NCBI GenBank assembly: GCA_002314645.1
Contig: DCGS01000008.1
Coordinates: 1 to 29,791, forward strand
DNA: 29,791 nucleotides
Source of the DNA: Ruminococcaceae bacterium UBA1772
Lineage (GTDB): Bacteria; Bacillota; Clostridia; Oscillospirales; Acutalibacteraceae
Direction of reading: 5' to 3'
The notes under the pieces were generated by a model. That model was given only the letters and a program-made list of their open reading frames with translations, ran no database searches and had not been told where the DNA came from. This document shows, piece after piece, positions 24,192-29,791 of the stretch. The position numbers and the translations under genes were made by a program. Position 1 is the first letter of the stretch, and the number at the start of each line of letters is the position of its first letter.

Positions 24192-24821
24192 ATGGGAACA
24201 GTTACAATTACTAATCATCCACTTATTCAGCACAAGCTCTCTATTTTAAGAGACAAGAACACTGGTAGTAAGGAATTCCGTACTCTTATCAGTGAAATTG
24301 CAATGCTTGAGTGTTACGAGGCTACAAGAGATCTTCCTTTAAAGGAAATTGAGGTTGAAACTCCAGTTGCAGTTGCTAAAGCTCATGATATTGCTGGTAA
24401 GAAGTTGGCTATAGTTCCAATTCTTCGTGCTGGTCTTGGTATGGTAGACGGAATTCATGCTTTAATTCCTTCAGCAAAGGTTGGTCACATTGGTATGTAC
24501 AGAGACCATGAGACACTTCAGCCACACAGCTACTACTGCAAAATGCCACAGGACATTGAGGAAAGAGATGTAATTGTTCTTGACCCAATGCTTGCAACAG
24601 GCGGTTCAGCAATTGACGCCATTTCACAGATTAAAGAGTTCAAGCCAAAGTCAATTAAGTTCATGGGCATTATTGCTGCTCCAGAGGGACTTGAAGCTTT
24701 ACAGAAGGCTCATCCAGATGTAGACATTTACTGTGCTGGACTTGATGACCATCTCAACGAAAACGGATACATTGTACCTGGTCTTGGCGATGCAGGTGAC
24801 CGTATTTTTGGTACTATCTAA
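24192..24821 (+). CDS. upp: Uracil phosphoribosyltransferase (209 aa)
   Basis: Upp makes UMP from uracil and PRPP in pyrimidine salvage. The protein has the expected start (GTVTITNHPLIQHKLSILRD), KKLAIVPILRAGLGMVDGI (uracil side), RDHETLQPHSYYCKMP, the PRPP loop VIVLDPMLATGGSAIDAI, and the C-terminal GLDDHLNENGYIVPGLGDAGDRIFGT. ATG 24192 follows TTGGAGGA with good spacing; the TTG at 24177 precedes that site and is rejected. rpiB, whose product feeds PRPP synthesis, lies 27 bases upstream, a sensible pairing. I see no clear hairpin terminator after the stop. Confidence 0.96.
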   Translation: MGTVTITNHPLIQHKLSILRDKNTGSKEFRTLISEIAMLECYEATRDLPLKEIEVETPVAVAKAHDIAGKKLAIVPILRAGLGMVDGIHALIPSAKVGHIGMYRDHETLQPHSYYCKMPQDIEERDVIVLDPMLATGGSAIDAISQIKEFKPKSIKFMGIIAAPEGLEALQKAHPDVDIYCAGLDDHLNENGYIVPGLGDAGDRIFGTI

Positions 24822-24829
24822 GTTTTTTA

Positions 24830-24858
24830 TTTACTTATTTGCTTTAACGTGCTAAAAT
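24830..24858 (+). promoter_or_regulatory. Possible promoter of the 155-aa protein gene
   Basis: TTTACT (24830-24835) and TAAAAT (24853-24858) are 17 bases apart, 30 bases upstream of the start codon. Both hexamers deviate from consensus. Confidence 0.45.
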
Positions 24859-24888
24859 AGTGCAAATTGTTACTTAGGGGATTTAATT

Positions 24889-25356
24889 ATGCAAATTGTT
24901 AATAACCTTATGAATATGGGCGGAGAACATTCAGTTGAATACTTTATTAAGAATAAAGTTGAGGATATGATTGAACGCTCAGAAGTTGAGGGTAAAAAGA
25001 GAAAGCAAATTGAAAATAAAGTTTGTGACTCTTGTGGAGACCCAAACACTACAGACGGAGCTTTATACCTTAGTTCAATAACTGATTTTTCTGCATTTCC
25101 TAAGTATAAGGGAAGAGGAATACAAGACAGCGCACCTGAAATTGACAATTCGGGTAAATCTGCTACGCTTGTATTAAGATTCACAGATGTAGATGATGAA
25201 GAATTTACTGCCTTTGAAGAGCAAATTGTGGCGGCCGGTTTTGAAAAGAACGGAAACGACTATATTAAGACCGAGAACAATAACATGTACACAATGGCAG
25301 TATCTTGCGCAAATGGAAAGCTTAGAATTTTCCATAAGATTTCATCTGCAAAATAA
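24889..25356 (+). CDS. Uncharacterised cytoplasmic protein (155 aa)
   Basis: I do not recognise this protein. Residues 1-50 are predicted helical and highly charged (SVEYFIKNKVEDMIERSEVEGKKRKQIENK), followed by a single CxxC (VCDSCGDP, about residues 45-52), then a beta-rich C-terminal part with LVLRFTDVDDEEFTAFEEQIVAAGFEK and YTMAVSCANGKLRIFHKI. The latter looks like a compact alpha/beta domain. No signal peptide or membrane segment is visible. AGGGGA lies upstream of ATG 24889. It is probably monocistronic, followed by a hairpin at 25367. Codon use matches neighbours, so it is not an obvious recent import. Confidence 0.8.
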   Translation: MQIVNNLMNMGGEHSVEYFIKNKVEDMIERSEVEGKKRKQIENKVCDSCGDPNTTDGALYLSSITDFSAFPKYKGRGIQDSAPEIDNSGKSATLVLRFTDVDDEEFTAFEEQIVAAGFEKNGNDYIKTENNNMYTMAVSCANGKLRIFHKISSAK

Positions 25357-25366
25357 TTGTTTACAT

Positions 25367-25392
25367 AGACGCTCGGGGAATCTCGGGCGTCT
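25367..25392 (+). terminator. Weak terminator-like hairpin after the 155-aa gene
   Basis: A 9-bp stem (AGACGCTCG / CGGGCGTCT, one T-G pair) with loop GGGAATCT is followed by TACTATTTAC, a poor T tract. Some read-through into alaA is likely, as no clear alaA promoter is seen. Confidence 0.6.
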
Positions 25393-25422
25393 TACTATTT
25401 ACTATAAAAGAGGCATACTAAA

Positions 25423-26640
25423 ATGAGAGAATTTGACAAATCATTAAAGCTTGATGGAGTTTGTTATGACGTTCGTGGACCAGTTCTTGACGCTGCAAAC
25501 GAAATGTCTGCAAATGGTGTGGATATTATAAAACTTAATATTGGTAATCCAGCGCCATTTCACTTCAACGCGCCTGATGAAATTATTGTAGATTATATTT
25601 ATAATCTTCGTGCATCTCAGGGTTATTCTGACTCAAAGGGCGTTTTCTCAGCCAGAAAAGCAATAATGCAGTATTGTCAGCTTAAAAAAATCCCTAATGT
25701 AGGAATTAATGATATTTATACAGGTAACGGTGTTTCTGAGCTCATTACAATGGCAATGCAAGGCCTTCTAAATGATGGCGATGAAATCCTTGTACCAAGA
25801 CCAGACTATCCACTTTGGACAGCATCAATTAAGCTTGCTGGTGGTACACCTGTTCACTACATGTGTGACGAACAGTCTGATTGGTATCCTGACATTGAGG
25901 ACATTAGAAGCAAAATTACAGCAAACACAAAAGGTATTGTTGTAATTAATCCTAACAACCCAACTGGTGCTCTTTACCCACGTGAGGTTTTACAGCAGAT
26001 TGTTGATGTTGCAAGAGAGAAAGATCTTATTATCTTTGCCGACGAAATCTATGACAGACTTGTAATGGATGGGGAGGAACATGTAGCCATTGCATCGCTC
26101 GCTCCAGATTTATTCATGGTAAACTTCAATGGTCTTTCTAAGTCACATAGAGTTGCAGGCTTCCGTGTTGGTTGGATGTGTCTCAGTGGTGACAAGACAA
26201 AGGCAAAGGGCTACATTACTGGCCTTAACCTTCTTGCATCTATGCGTCTTTGTTCAAACGTTCCTGGTCAGAGCATCATTCAAACCGCTCTCGGCGGCTA
26301 TCAGAGTAGCGATGAACTCCTTCTTCCAGGTGGACGTATATACGAACAGAGGGAATACATATATAAAGCACTTAATGACATTCCTGGTATTTCAGTTAAG
26401 AAGCCAAAGGCTGCTTTCTATATTTTCCCTAAAATTGATCTTAATAAAATACATATTAAAGATGACGAACAGTTCGCTCTTGATTTGCTCAAAGAAAAGA
26501 AGGTTCTCATTTTACAGGGAACAGCACTTAACTGGAATGAACCTGACCACTTTAGAGTTGTGTACCTTCCAGAGGTAAAAACCTTGGAGACTGCAACAAA
26601 GAGAATGGCAGATTTCTTAGCTGACTACAGCCAATACTAA
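25423..26640 (+). CDS. alaA: PLP-dependent aminotransferase, alanine aminotransferase AlaA type (405 aa)
   Basis: AlaA transfers the amino group from glutamate to pyruvate, making alanine and 2-oxoglutarate. From memory the sequence is strikingly close to E. coli AlaA along its full length: KLDGVCYDVRGPVLDAA, IKLNIGNPAPFHFNAPDEI, QGYSDSKGVFSARKAIMQY, IYTGNGVSELI, PRPDYPLWTA, VINPNNPTGALY and FADEIYDRLV. The Schiff-base lysine is Lys240 in NGLSKSHRVAGFRVGW, followed by LLASMRLCSNVPGQSIIQTALGGYQS. Fold type I, length as usual, no truncation. A modest AAAAGAGG lies about 9 bases upstream. It is a general metabolic enzyme with no pathway partner adjacent. Confidence 0.92.
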   Translation: MREFDKSLKLDGVCYDVRGPVLDAANEMSANGVDIIKLNIGNPAPFHFNAPDEIIVDYIYNLRASQGYSDSKGVFSARKAIMQYCQLKKIPNVGINDIYTGNGVSELITMAMQGLLNDGDEILVPRPDYPLWTASIKLAGGTPVHYMCDEQSDWYPDIEDIRSKITANTKGIVVINPNNPTGALYPREVLQQIVDVAREKDLIIFADEIYDRLVMDGEEHVAIASLAPDLFMVNFNGLSKSHRVAGFRVGWMCLSGDKTKAKGYITGLNLLASMRLCSNVPGQSIIQTALGGYQSSDELLLPGGRIYEQREYIYKALNDIPGISVKKPKAAFYIFPKIDLNKIHIKDDEQFALDLLKEKKVLILQGTALNWNEPDHFRVVYLPEVKTLETATKRMADFLADYSQY

Positions 26641-26659
26641 TTACACTTATTTGGTGTAA
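26641..26659 (+). repeat. Inverted repeat between alaA and the 104-aa gene
   Basis: TTACAC (26641-26646) and GTGTAA (26654-26659) form a 6-bp inverted repeat with a 7-base spacer, ending 3 bases before the next -35. With no T tract it could be an operator or a weak 3' hairpin. Confidence 0.4.
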
Positions 26660-26662
26660 CAC

Positions 26663-26692
26663 TTGTATTGAACAACATTAATAGTATATAAT
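26663..26692 (+). promoter_or_regulatory. Probable promoter of the 104-aa gene and polyprenyl synthase
   Basis: TTGTAT (26663-26668) and TATAAT (26687-26692) have an 18-base spacer, about 32 bases before ATG 26725. Confidence 0.65.
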
Positions 26693-26724
26693 TAGTATGT
26701 TATTAGGTTTTAAGGAGGATTAAT

Positions 26725-27039
26725 ATGATAGGAGTAGGTAAGTGGAGTCTTGACGTAGCTGTTCCATTTTTAAAGGTTAGTCCAGTTCTAACTATTGGAT
26801 ATGAGAATGGTGAATACAACTTTAATATTGATGCATCGGGCTTTGGCGTTGCTCCTGCGGTTAATCTTATTTCTGTTGAAGAAGTTGAACCTAACATATT
26901 AAAAATAACTCATACAATTCCAATGCTCTCAAACGGAACTCTTGAAGCAGAACTTTCATTTGAAGGTATGTATTGTAAGGGCGTATTAGAAATCCCAATG
27001 CTCGGCAAGATTACAGTTAAAGGTGTAAAGGTTGGTTGA
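26725..27039 (+). CDS. Uncharacterised small beta-rich protein (104 aa)
   Basis: I do not recognise it. The sequence is dominated by alternating hydrophobic strands (SLDVAVPFLKVSPVLTIGYE, YNFNIDASGFGV, ILKITHTIPMLSNGTLEAEL, CKGVLEIPMLGKITVKGVKV) with repeated I-P-M-L-x-x-G units. This suggests a small beta sandwich or barrel, perhaps binding a hydrophobic ligand. It has no signal peptide. AAGGAGGA lies upstream. The polyprenyl synthase start is only 4 bases after its stop and has no good ribosome site, so translation is likely coupled. That context makes a lipid-related role possible, but this is inference. Confidence 0.75.
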   Translation: MIGVGKWSLDVAVPFLKVSPVLTIGYENGEYNFNIDASGFGVAPAVNLISVEEVEPNILKITHTIPMLSNGTLEAELSFEGMYCKGVLEIPMLGKITVKGVKVG

Positions 27040-27043
27040 GTGA

Positions 27044-28168
27044 ATGGCAGCACTTGAAACATTTAAAAATTTCAAGGACGAAAACTACGTTCGTCTAGAG
27101 CAAAAACTCGGACAATATAATGACAATATTCTTGAAATGTCTCCAGAGCATTTTAGGAATAATATGAAGTATTTCACTGAAATGAACTTCGGTGGAAAAA
27201 TGTTGCGCGCCATTTTAGTAAATATGGGCTACTATATTTATGGTGGCAAGGACGTTGAATATTCAGATGACTTGGCTCTTTCTATAGAAATATTCCAGTC
27301 TTCAATTTTGGTTCATGATGATCTTTTAGATCATGCTGAGACTCGCCGTAACAAGGACACTGTTCATGTTCGTCTTTTAGAGGATTTTAAAATAAGCAAT
27401 AAGGAAGTTCTTGAAAATAATCCTGACGTAGTTAAGGATTTAAGTAACGGTGTTTCAGTTGCTCTTGGATATGTCGGTCTTTACATGGCATATGAACATC
27501 TTTTAACAGCTTATGGTGACAATCCTAATATAATAAAAATTCTTCGCGAATATAATGACATGGTCATTAAAACTGTTGAAGGTGGAATAATGGACGTTAT
27601 TGTACCTTTTAAGGAAAGGTATAAGAACGAATTACCATTTGAAGAAGTCGACCCTGTAAATCCTTTTGAACTCATTGAAACGTTGGCTTTTTTAAAAACT
27701 GCCTACTATACAACAATGGGACCAATTGTCCTTGGTATGATGCTTCGTGGAGCAGAGAAGAAGGACATTATTGACATTGAAGAAATAATGAAGGATGCAG
27801 GACTTGGATTCCAAATCCAGGACGACATTCTTGGCGTTTATGCAGATGAGAAAGTACTTGGTAAGGATGTAGGTTCAGATGTTTCTGAATACAAACAAAC
27901 CTTCCTTTATACTTATGTAAAAGTAAATAAGCCTGAATCGCTAGAAGAGCTTAATAAATACTATGGAAAAGATAGTGTTACTCCAGAGGAACTTGAAATA
28001 GTAAGAAACATCTTTAAAGAGACAGGTGCGTATGACTTTACTGTGGACAAGATGAATTTCCACTACAACAGAGCTAAGGAGAATATTGAAAAGTTAGAGT
28101 TTGCTGACAGAGAAGCAAAGGATCTCTTACTTGGATTTATTCTTTATCTTGAAAGTCGAAAGAAATAA
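27044..28168 (+). CDS. Polyprenyl (geranylgeranyl/farnesyl-type) diphosphate synthase (374 aa)
   Basis: This trans-isoprenyl synthase condenses IPP onto an allylic diphosphate in the cytoplasm. Seen are GGKMLRAILVNM (IPP binding, Lys52/Arg55), the first Asp-rich motif HDDLLDHAETRR (Asp92, 93, 96; Arg101-102), GVSVALGYVGLY, the Lys in FLKTAYYTTMGP, and the second Asp-rich motif QDDILG (Asp260-261, Gly in place of the last Asp). GKDVGSDVSEYKQT follows. The position five residues before the first motif is Ser91-less (FQSSILV, Ser at about 87), a small residue, which usually permits products longer than C15. At 374 aa it is longer than IspA (about 295). Translation is probably coupled to the upstream 104-aa gene. 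Product length is uncertain. Confidence 0.88.
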   Translation: MAALETFKNFKDENYVRLEQKLGQYNDNILEMSPEHFRNNMKYFTEMNFGGKMLRAILVNMGYYIYGGKDVEYSDDLALSIEIFQSSILVHDDLLDHAETRRNKDTVHVRLLEDFKISNKEVLENNPDVVKDLSNGVSVALGYVGLYMAYEHLLTAYGDNPNIIKILREYNDMVIKTVEGGIMDVIVPFKERYKNELPFEEVDPVNPFELIETLAFLKTAYYTTMGPIVLGMMLRGAEKKDIIDIEEIMKDAGLGFQIQDDILGVYADEKVLGKDVGSDVSEYKQTFLYTYVKVNKPESLEELNKYYGKDSVTPEELEIVRNIFKETGAYDFTVDKMNFHYNRAKENIEKLEFADREAKDLLLGFILYLESRKK

Positions 28169-28177
28169 TGATATAAT
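28149..28177 (+). promoter_or_regulatory. Sigma-A promoter of tRNA-Leu
   Basis: TTGAAA (28149-28154) and TATAAT (28172-28177) have a perfect 17-base spacer, 20 bases before the tRNA. The -35 lies inside the 3' end of the polyprenyl synthase gene. Confidence 0.85.
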
Positions 28178-28197
28178 CTATGAGCCTTAACACAAAT

Positions 28198-28284
28198 GCC
28201 GGTGTGATGGAATTGGCAGACGTGCTGGACTCAAAATCCAGTGGTGGCGACACCGTACCGGTTCGACCCCGGTCACCGGCACCA
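28198..28284 (+). tRNA. tRNA-Leu (anticodon CAA)
   Basis: The acceptor stem GCCGGTG/CACCGGC encloses a D arm (TGGAATTGGCAGACG-like), anticodon stem CTGGA/TCCAG with loop CTCAAAA (anticodon CAA, reads UUG), a long class II variable arm (GGTGGCGACACC region), and the T arm CCGGTTCGACCCCGG. Discriminator A and an encoded CCA end follow. The length of 87 bases and the variable arm are typical of leucine tRNA. Confidence 0.97.
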
Positions 28285-28286
28285 TA

Positions 28287-28335
28287 AACACCTTTATGCA
28301 TTGACTAAGTCAAGAATTAAAGGTGTTATTTTTTT
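28287..28335 (+). terminator. Terminator of tRNA-Leu
   Basis: AACACCTTTA (28287-28296) pairs with TAAAGGTGTT (28318-28327), with a small inner stem TGACT/AGTCA, and is followed by seven T residues. The CHAP gene begins 15 bases later with no evident promoter between, so it may depend on read-through. Confidence 0.9.
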
Positions 28336-28350
28336 ATAAGGATGAGTATA

Positions 28351-29358
28351 TTGAAGAATATAAAAAGGGTGGCAGTAGCGCTTATGCTTTGCATACTTTT
28401 AGCACCAAACTTAATGGTGGCTCATGCAGCATACAATCCTTACCCAAACACTCAAACAATAAATGATGTAACAACAATACCATGCACATACTTTGCTTGG
28501 ACTGCTGCTTACAATGACATGGGTGTAGAACTCCCAGCTTTTGGCGACGCTAAAAACTGGTACTACGCTGCAAAGAATGCGGGCTACCACGTTGGACCTG
28601 ATGTTCGTGAAAACTCTATTGCCGTATGGGATGGGGCTTCCTATGGTCACGTTGCATATGTAACAAGCTACTATGAAGATGTAGACAATAATGAAAAGTA
28701 TATGGTCATAAGCCACGGTGGTATTTCATATGAGGGGAAGCCATACGGTGGTAACGGCGTAAAAACTGGTGACATAAGACGCGCCGAGGTTGGATCTAAG
28801 ACTGGTCGTGGAGACACACTTCTTGGATACATATATTTAAATGAGCCTCGCTCAGAACTTCTAGCAAATGCAGACAAGGTTAGACCTTTGTATGCAAGTT
28901 GTAACCACAACCTTACTGACTGGTCTGTAATTGTAGATGGTGTATGTAACGAAGAGGGGTATAAGCAGCGTTACTGCACTAAGTGTCATGGATATGAAAG
29001 AGAACTCATTGAGGGAACTAATCATAAGTTTAAAAAATACACAGAGTTTGCATATGATGGGGAAGAAGTAATCCTTAATATATGTGAAGTATGCGAAACA
29101 ATAGTTGTAGGTTCTGTAGAAGAACATGAACATCAGTTTACTGAGTGGGAAAGAAAAAGATATCCTACAATAGATCAGGATGGATATTTAGTAAGACATT
29201 GTACATATCCTGACTGTAATGTGGATGAAGTTCAGACGGAGGAAGCTCTTGGCATTTATCCAACCCTTTATTTAATTCCAATTGAGTGCTTTGTTTGTGC
29301 TCTGTTTATGGGTGCAAATATCTTTTTTGAAATGAAATCCAAAAGAAATAATAATTGA
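28351..29358 (+). CDS. Secreted CHAP-domain cell-wall amidase/peptidase with Cys-rich modules and C-terminal membrane anchor (335 aa)
   Basis: A signal peptide (residues 1-26, LMLCILLAPNLMVAHA, cut before AYN) precedes a CHAP domain of about residues 30-170. Its catalytic Cys45 lies in PCTYFAW and His100 in SYGHVAYV. CHAP enzymes cleave peptidoglycan peptides. Three modules follow (about 185-305), each with His at the start and a C..C pair near the end (CNHNLTDW ... YCTKC; TNHKFKKY ... ICEVC; HEHQFTEW ... HCTYPDC), a motif common in clostridial surface proteins. A C-terminal hydrophobic helix (LYLIPIECFVCALFMGANIFF) plus a basic tail would anchor it. I prefer TTG 28351, 8 bases after AAGGA; ATG 28342 has no spaced ribosome site. 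Confidence 0.83.
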   Translation: MKNIKRVAVALMLCILLAPNLMVAHAAYNPYPNTQTINDVTTIPCTYFAWTAAYNDMGVELPAFGDAKNWYYAAKNAGYHVGPDVRENSIAVWDGASYGHVAYVTSYYEDVDNNEKYMVISHGGISYEGKPYGGNGVKTGDIRRAEVGSKTGRGDTLLGYIYLNEPRSELLANADKVRPLYASCNHNLTDWSVIVDGVCNEEGYKQRYCTKCHGYERELIEGTNHKFKKYTEFAYDGEEVILNICEVCETIVVGSVEEHEHQFTEWERKRYPTIDQDGYLVRHCTYPDCNVDEVQTEEALGIYPTLYLIPIECFVCALFMGANIFFEMKSKRNNN

Positions 29359-29376
29359 TTTTTTGTGAAAATATAT

Positions 29377-29427
29377 GAGCCTTAAAAGTGTACAAACAAT
29401 ATGTTGTATACTTAAAGGCTCTTTTTT
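29377..29427 (+). terminator. Terminator of the CHAP gene
   Basis: GAGCCTT (29377-29383) pairs with AAGGCTC (29415-29421), with further imperfect inner pairing (AAGTGTAC/GTATACTT), and is followed by TTTTTT. Confidence 0.93.
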
Positions 29428-29474
29428 ATACCCTATACATATATACTGAAGGGTATGGAACACCCGGCGGTGTT
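29428..29474 (+). other. Two inverted repeats upstream of the rRNA promoter
   Basis: ATACCCT (29428-29434) / AGGGTAT (29450-29456), and AACACC (29459-29464) / GGTGTT (29469-29474) around CGGC. They lie 30-80 bases upstream of the rRNA -35 and could be operators or parts of terminating hairpins. Function unknown. With the neighbouring entries this accounts for the non-coding stretch 29359-29772. Confidence 0.4.
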
Positions 29475-29482
29475 TAACAAAA

Positions 29483-29504
29483 CGAAAAATTGTCGAAAAA
29501 TTGT
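29483..29504 (+). repeat. Perfect tandem 11-base repeat, probable UP element of the rRNA promoter
   Basis: CGAAAAATTGT occurs twice head to tail, ending one base before the -35 hexamer. The A tracts are thus phased by 11 bases, about one helical turn, as in curved or UP-element DNA. Confidence 0.7.
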
Positions 29505-29505
29505 G

Positions 29506-29535
29506 TTGACAAGTCAATAATATATATGTTAATAT
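29506..29535 (+). promoter_or_regulatory. rRNA operon promoter
   Basis: TTGACA (29506-29511) is perfect. The best -10 is TAATAT (29530-29535, spacer 18) or TTAATA (29529-29534, spacer 17). It lies about 240 bases upstream of mature 16S. Confidence 0.75.
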
Positions 29536-29539
29536 TATC

Positions 29540-29772
29540 GAGCGCTTGAGAGAGAGCGCAGACATAAAACAACGTAACTACGTTGTATATGTACCTTGAA
29601 AATTAAACAACGACAAACTTAAATGGACCCTGAAATTCTTTTTGAATTTCAAACAGTAATTTCGTGAAAAACGAAATTAAATGACAGATTAAACTGTCAG
29701 CAACAAGTAATGAGCTAAATAGCTTTTCTAAAGTTTAGATCGATTGGAAATTCCCCAATCGTTTTAATACAA
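29540..29772 (+). other. 16S rRNA leader with serial hairpins and a boxA-like segment
   Basis: Hairpins are GCGCT/AGCGC near 29542-29559, ACAACGT/ACGTTGT (29569-29586), GAAATTC/GAATTTC (29632-29650), AATTTCGT/ACGAAATT (29658-29678), TGACAG/CTGTCA (29682-29699) and CGATTGG/CCAATCG (29741-29761). TACCTTGAAAATTAAACAAC near 29592-29611 resembles the CTTTGAAAACT-type sequence of Firmicute rRNA leaders. No T tract follows any of them, consistent with antiterminated leader RNA and processing sites. Confidence 0.65.
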
Positions 29773-29791
29773 TTTTTTAGAGAGTTTGATC
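29773..29791 (+). rRNA. rrs: 16S ribosomal RNA, 5' end only (truncated by window)
   Basis: AGAGTTTGATC at 29781-29791 is the universal 5' segment of 16S rRNA (position 8 onward in E. coli numbering), so the mature 5' end is near 29773. The gene continues beyond the window. Confidence 0.95.

Noticed and set aside
24822..24888. Terminator after upp
   Set aside because: T-rich stretch GTTTTTTATTTA is present but no stable hairpin precedes it.
1..29791. CRISPR arrays, insertion sequences, prophage or toxin-antitoxin modules
   Set aside because: No regularly spaced repeats, transposase motifs, integrase or paired small toxin/antitoxin genes were seen; gene style is uniform throughout.

Overview
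The window is a chromosomal segment of a low-GC, spore-forming Firmicute of class Clostridia. I lean towards an Oscillospiraceae/Ruminococcus-like gut anaerobe, but this is inferred from gene style, not from a marker. Supporting signs are strong GGAGG-type ribosome binding sites, TTGACA/TATAAT promoters, many hairpin-plus-T-tract terminators, an uninterrupted sigK, TTG/GTG starts and an A/T-rich rRNA leader. Only the first ~19 bases of 16S rRNA are present, so the species cannot be read from the window.

Layout. (1) 1-1310: 3' end of rpsB, then tsf with an unusual internal insertion. (2) 1387-3433: a tocopherol-cyclase-like gene convergent with sigK (sporulation sigma-K). (3) 3441-15563: a type IV pilus locus. 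It holds a minor pilin, a long structured leader RNA, the probable major pilin, prepilin peptidase (pilD), platform protein (pilC), alignment-complex genes pilM-pilN-pilO, three large or minor prepilins (553, 127 and 815 aa), and the assembly ATPase pilB behind its own terminator and promoter. No retraction ATPase (pilT) and, as expected for a monoderm, no secretin is present. (4) 15564-22440: a small membrane protein (minus strand), a class A penicillin-binding protein, ruvX, pcrA, and rodA (minus strand). (5) 22491-24821: tsaE-tsaB-rpiB-upp, a housekeeping operon (tRNA t6A modification, pentose phosphate, uracil salvage). (6) 24830-28168: a 155-aa unknown protein, an AlaA-type aminotransferase, a 104-aa unknown protein coupled to a polyprenyl diphosphate synthase. 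(7) 28149-29791: tRNA-Leu(CAA), a secreted CHAP-domain cell-wall hydrolase, then the promoter and leader of an rRNA operon, cut at the 5' end of 16S.

How it works together. The pilus genes form a nearly complete monoderm type IV pilus machine. PilD processes the five prepilins, PilM/N/O and PilC form the membrane platform, and PilB (with an MshEN-like N-terminus) drives assembly. Expression seems graded. The major pilin has its own promoter, a ~200-nt structured 5' leader, highly biased codons, and a strong hairpin directly downstream that should limit read-through into the machinery genes. The 815-aa pilin carries a canonical EF-hand calcium loop, so it may be a tip or adhesive subunit. The most novel-looking signal is the leader RNA at 4042-4185, which can form mutually exclusive helices and which I could not assign to a known riboswitch class.
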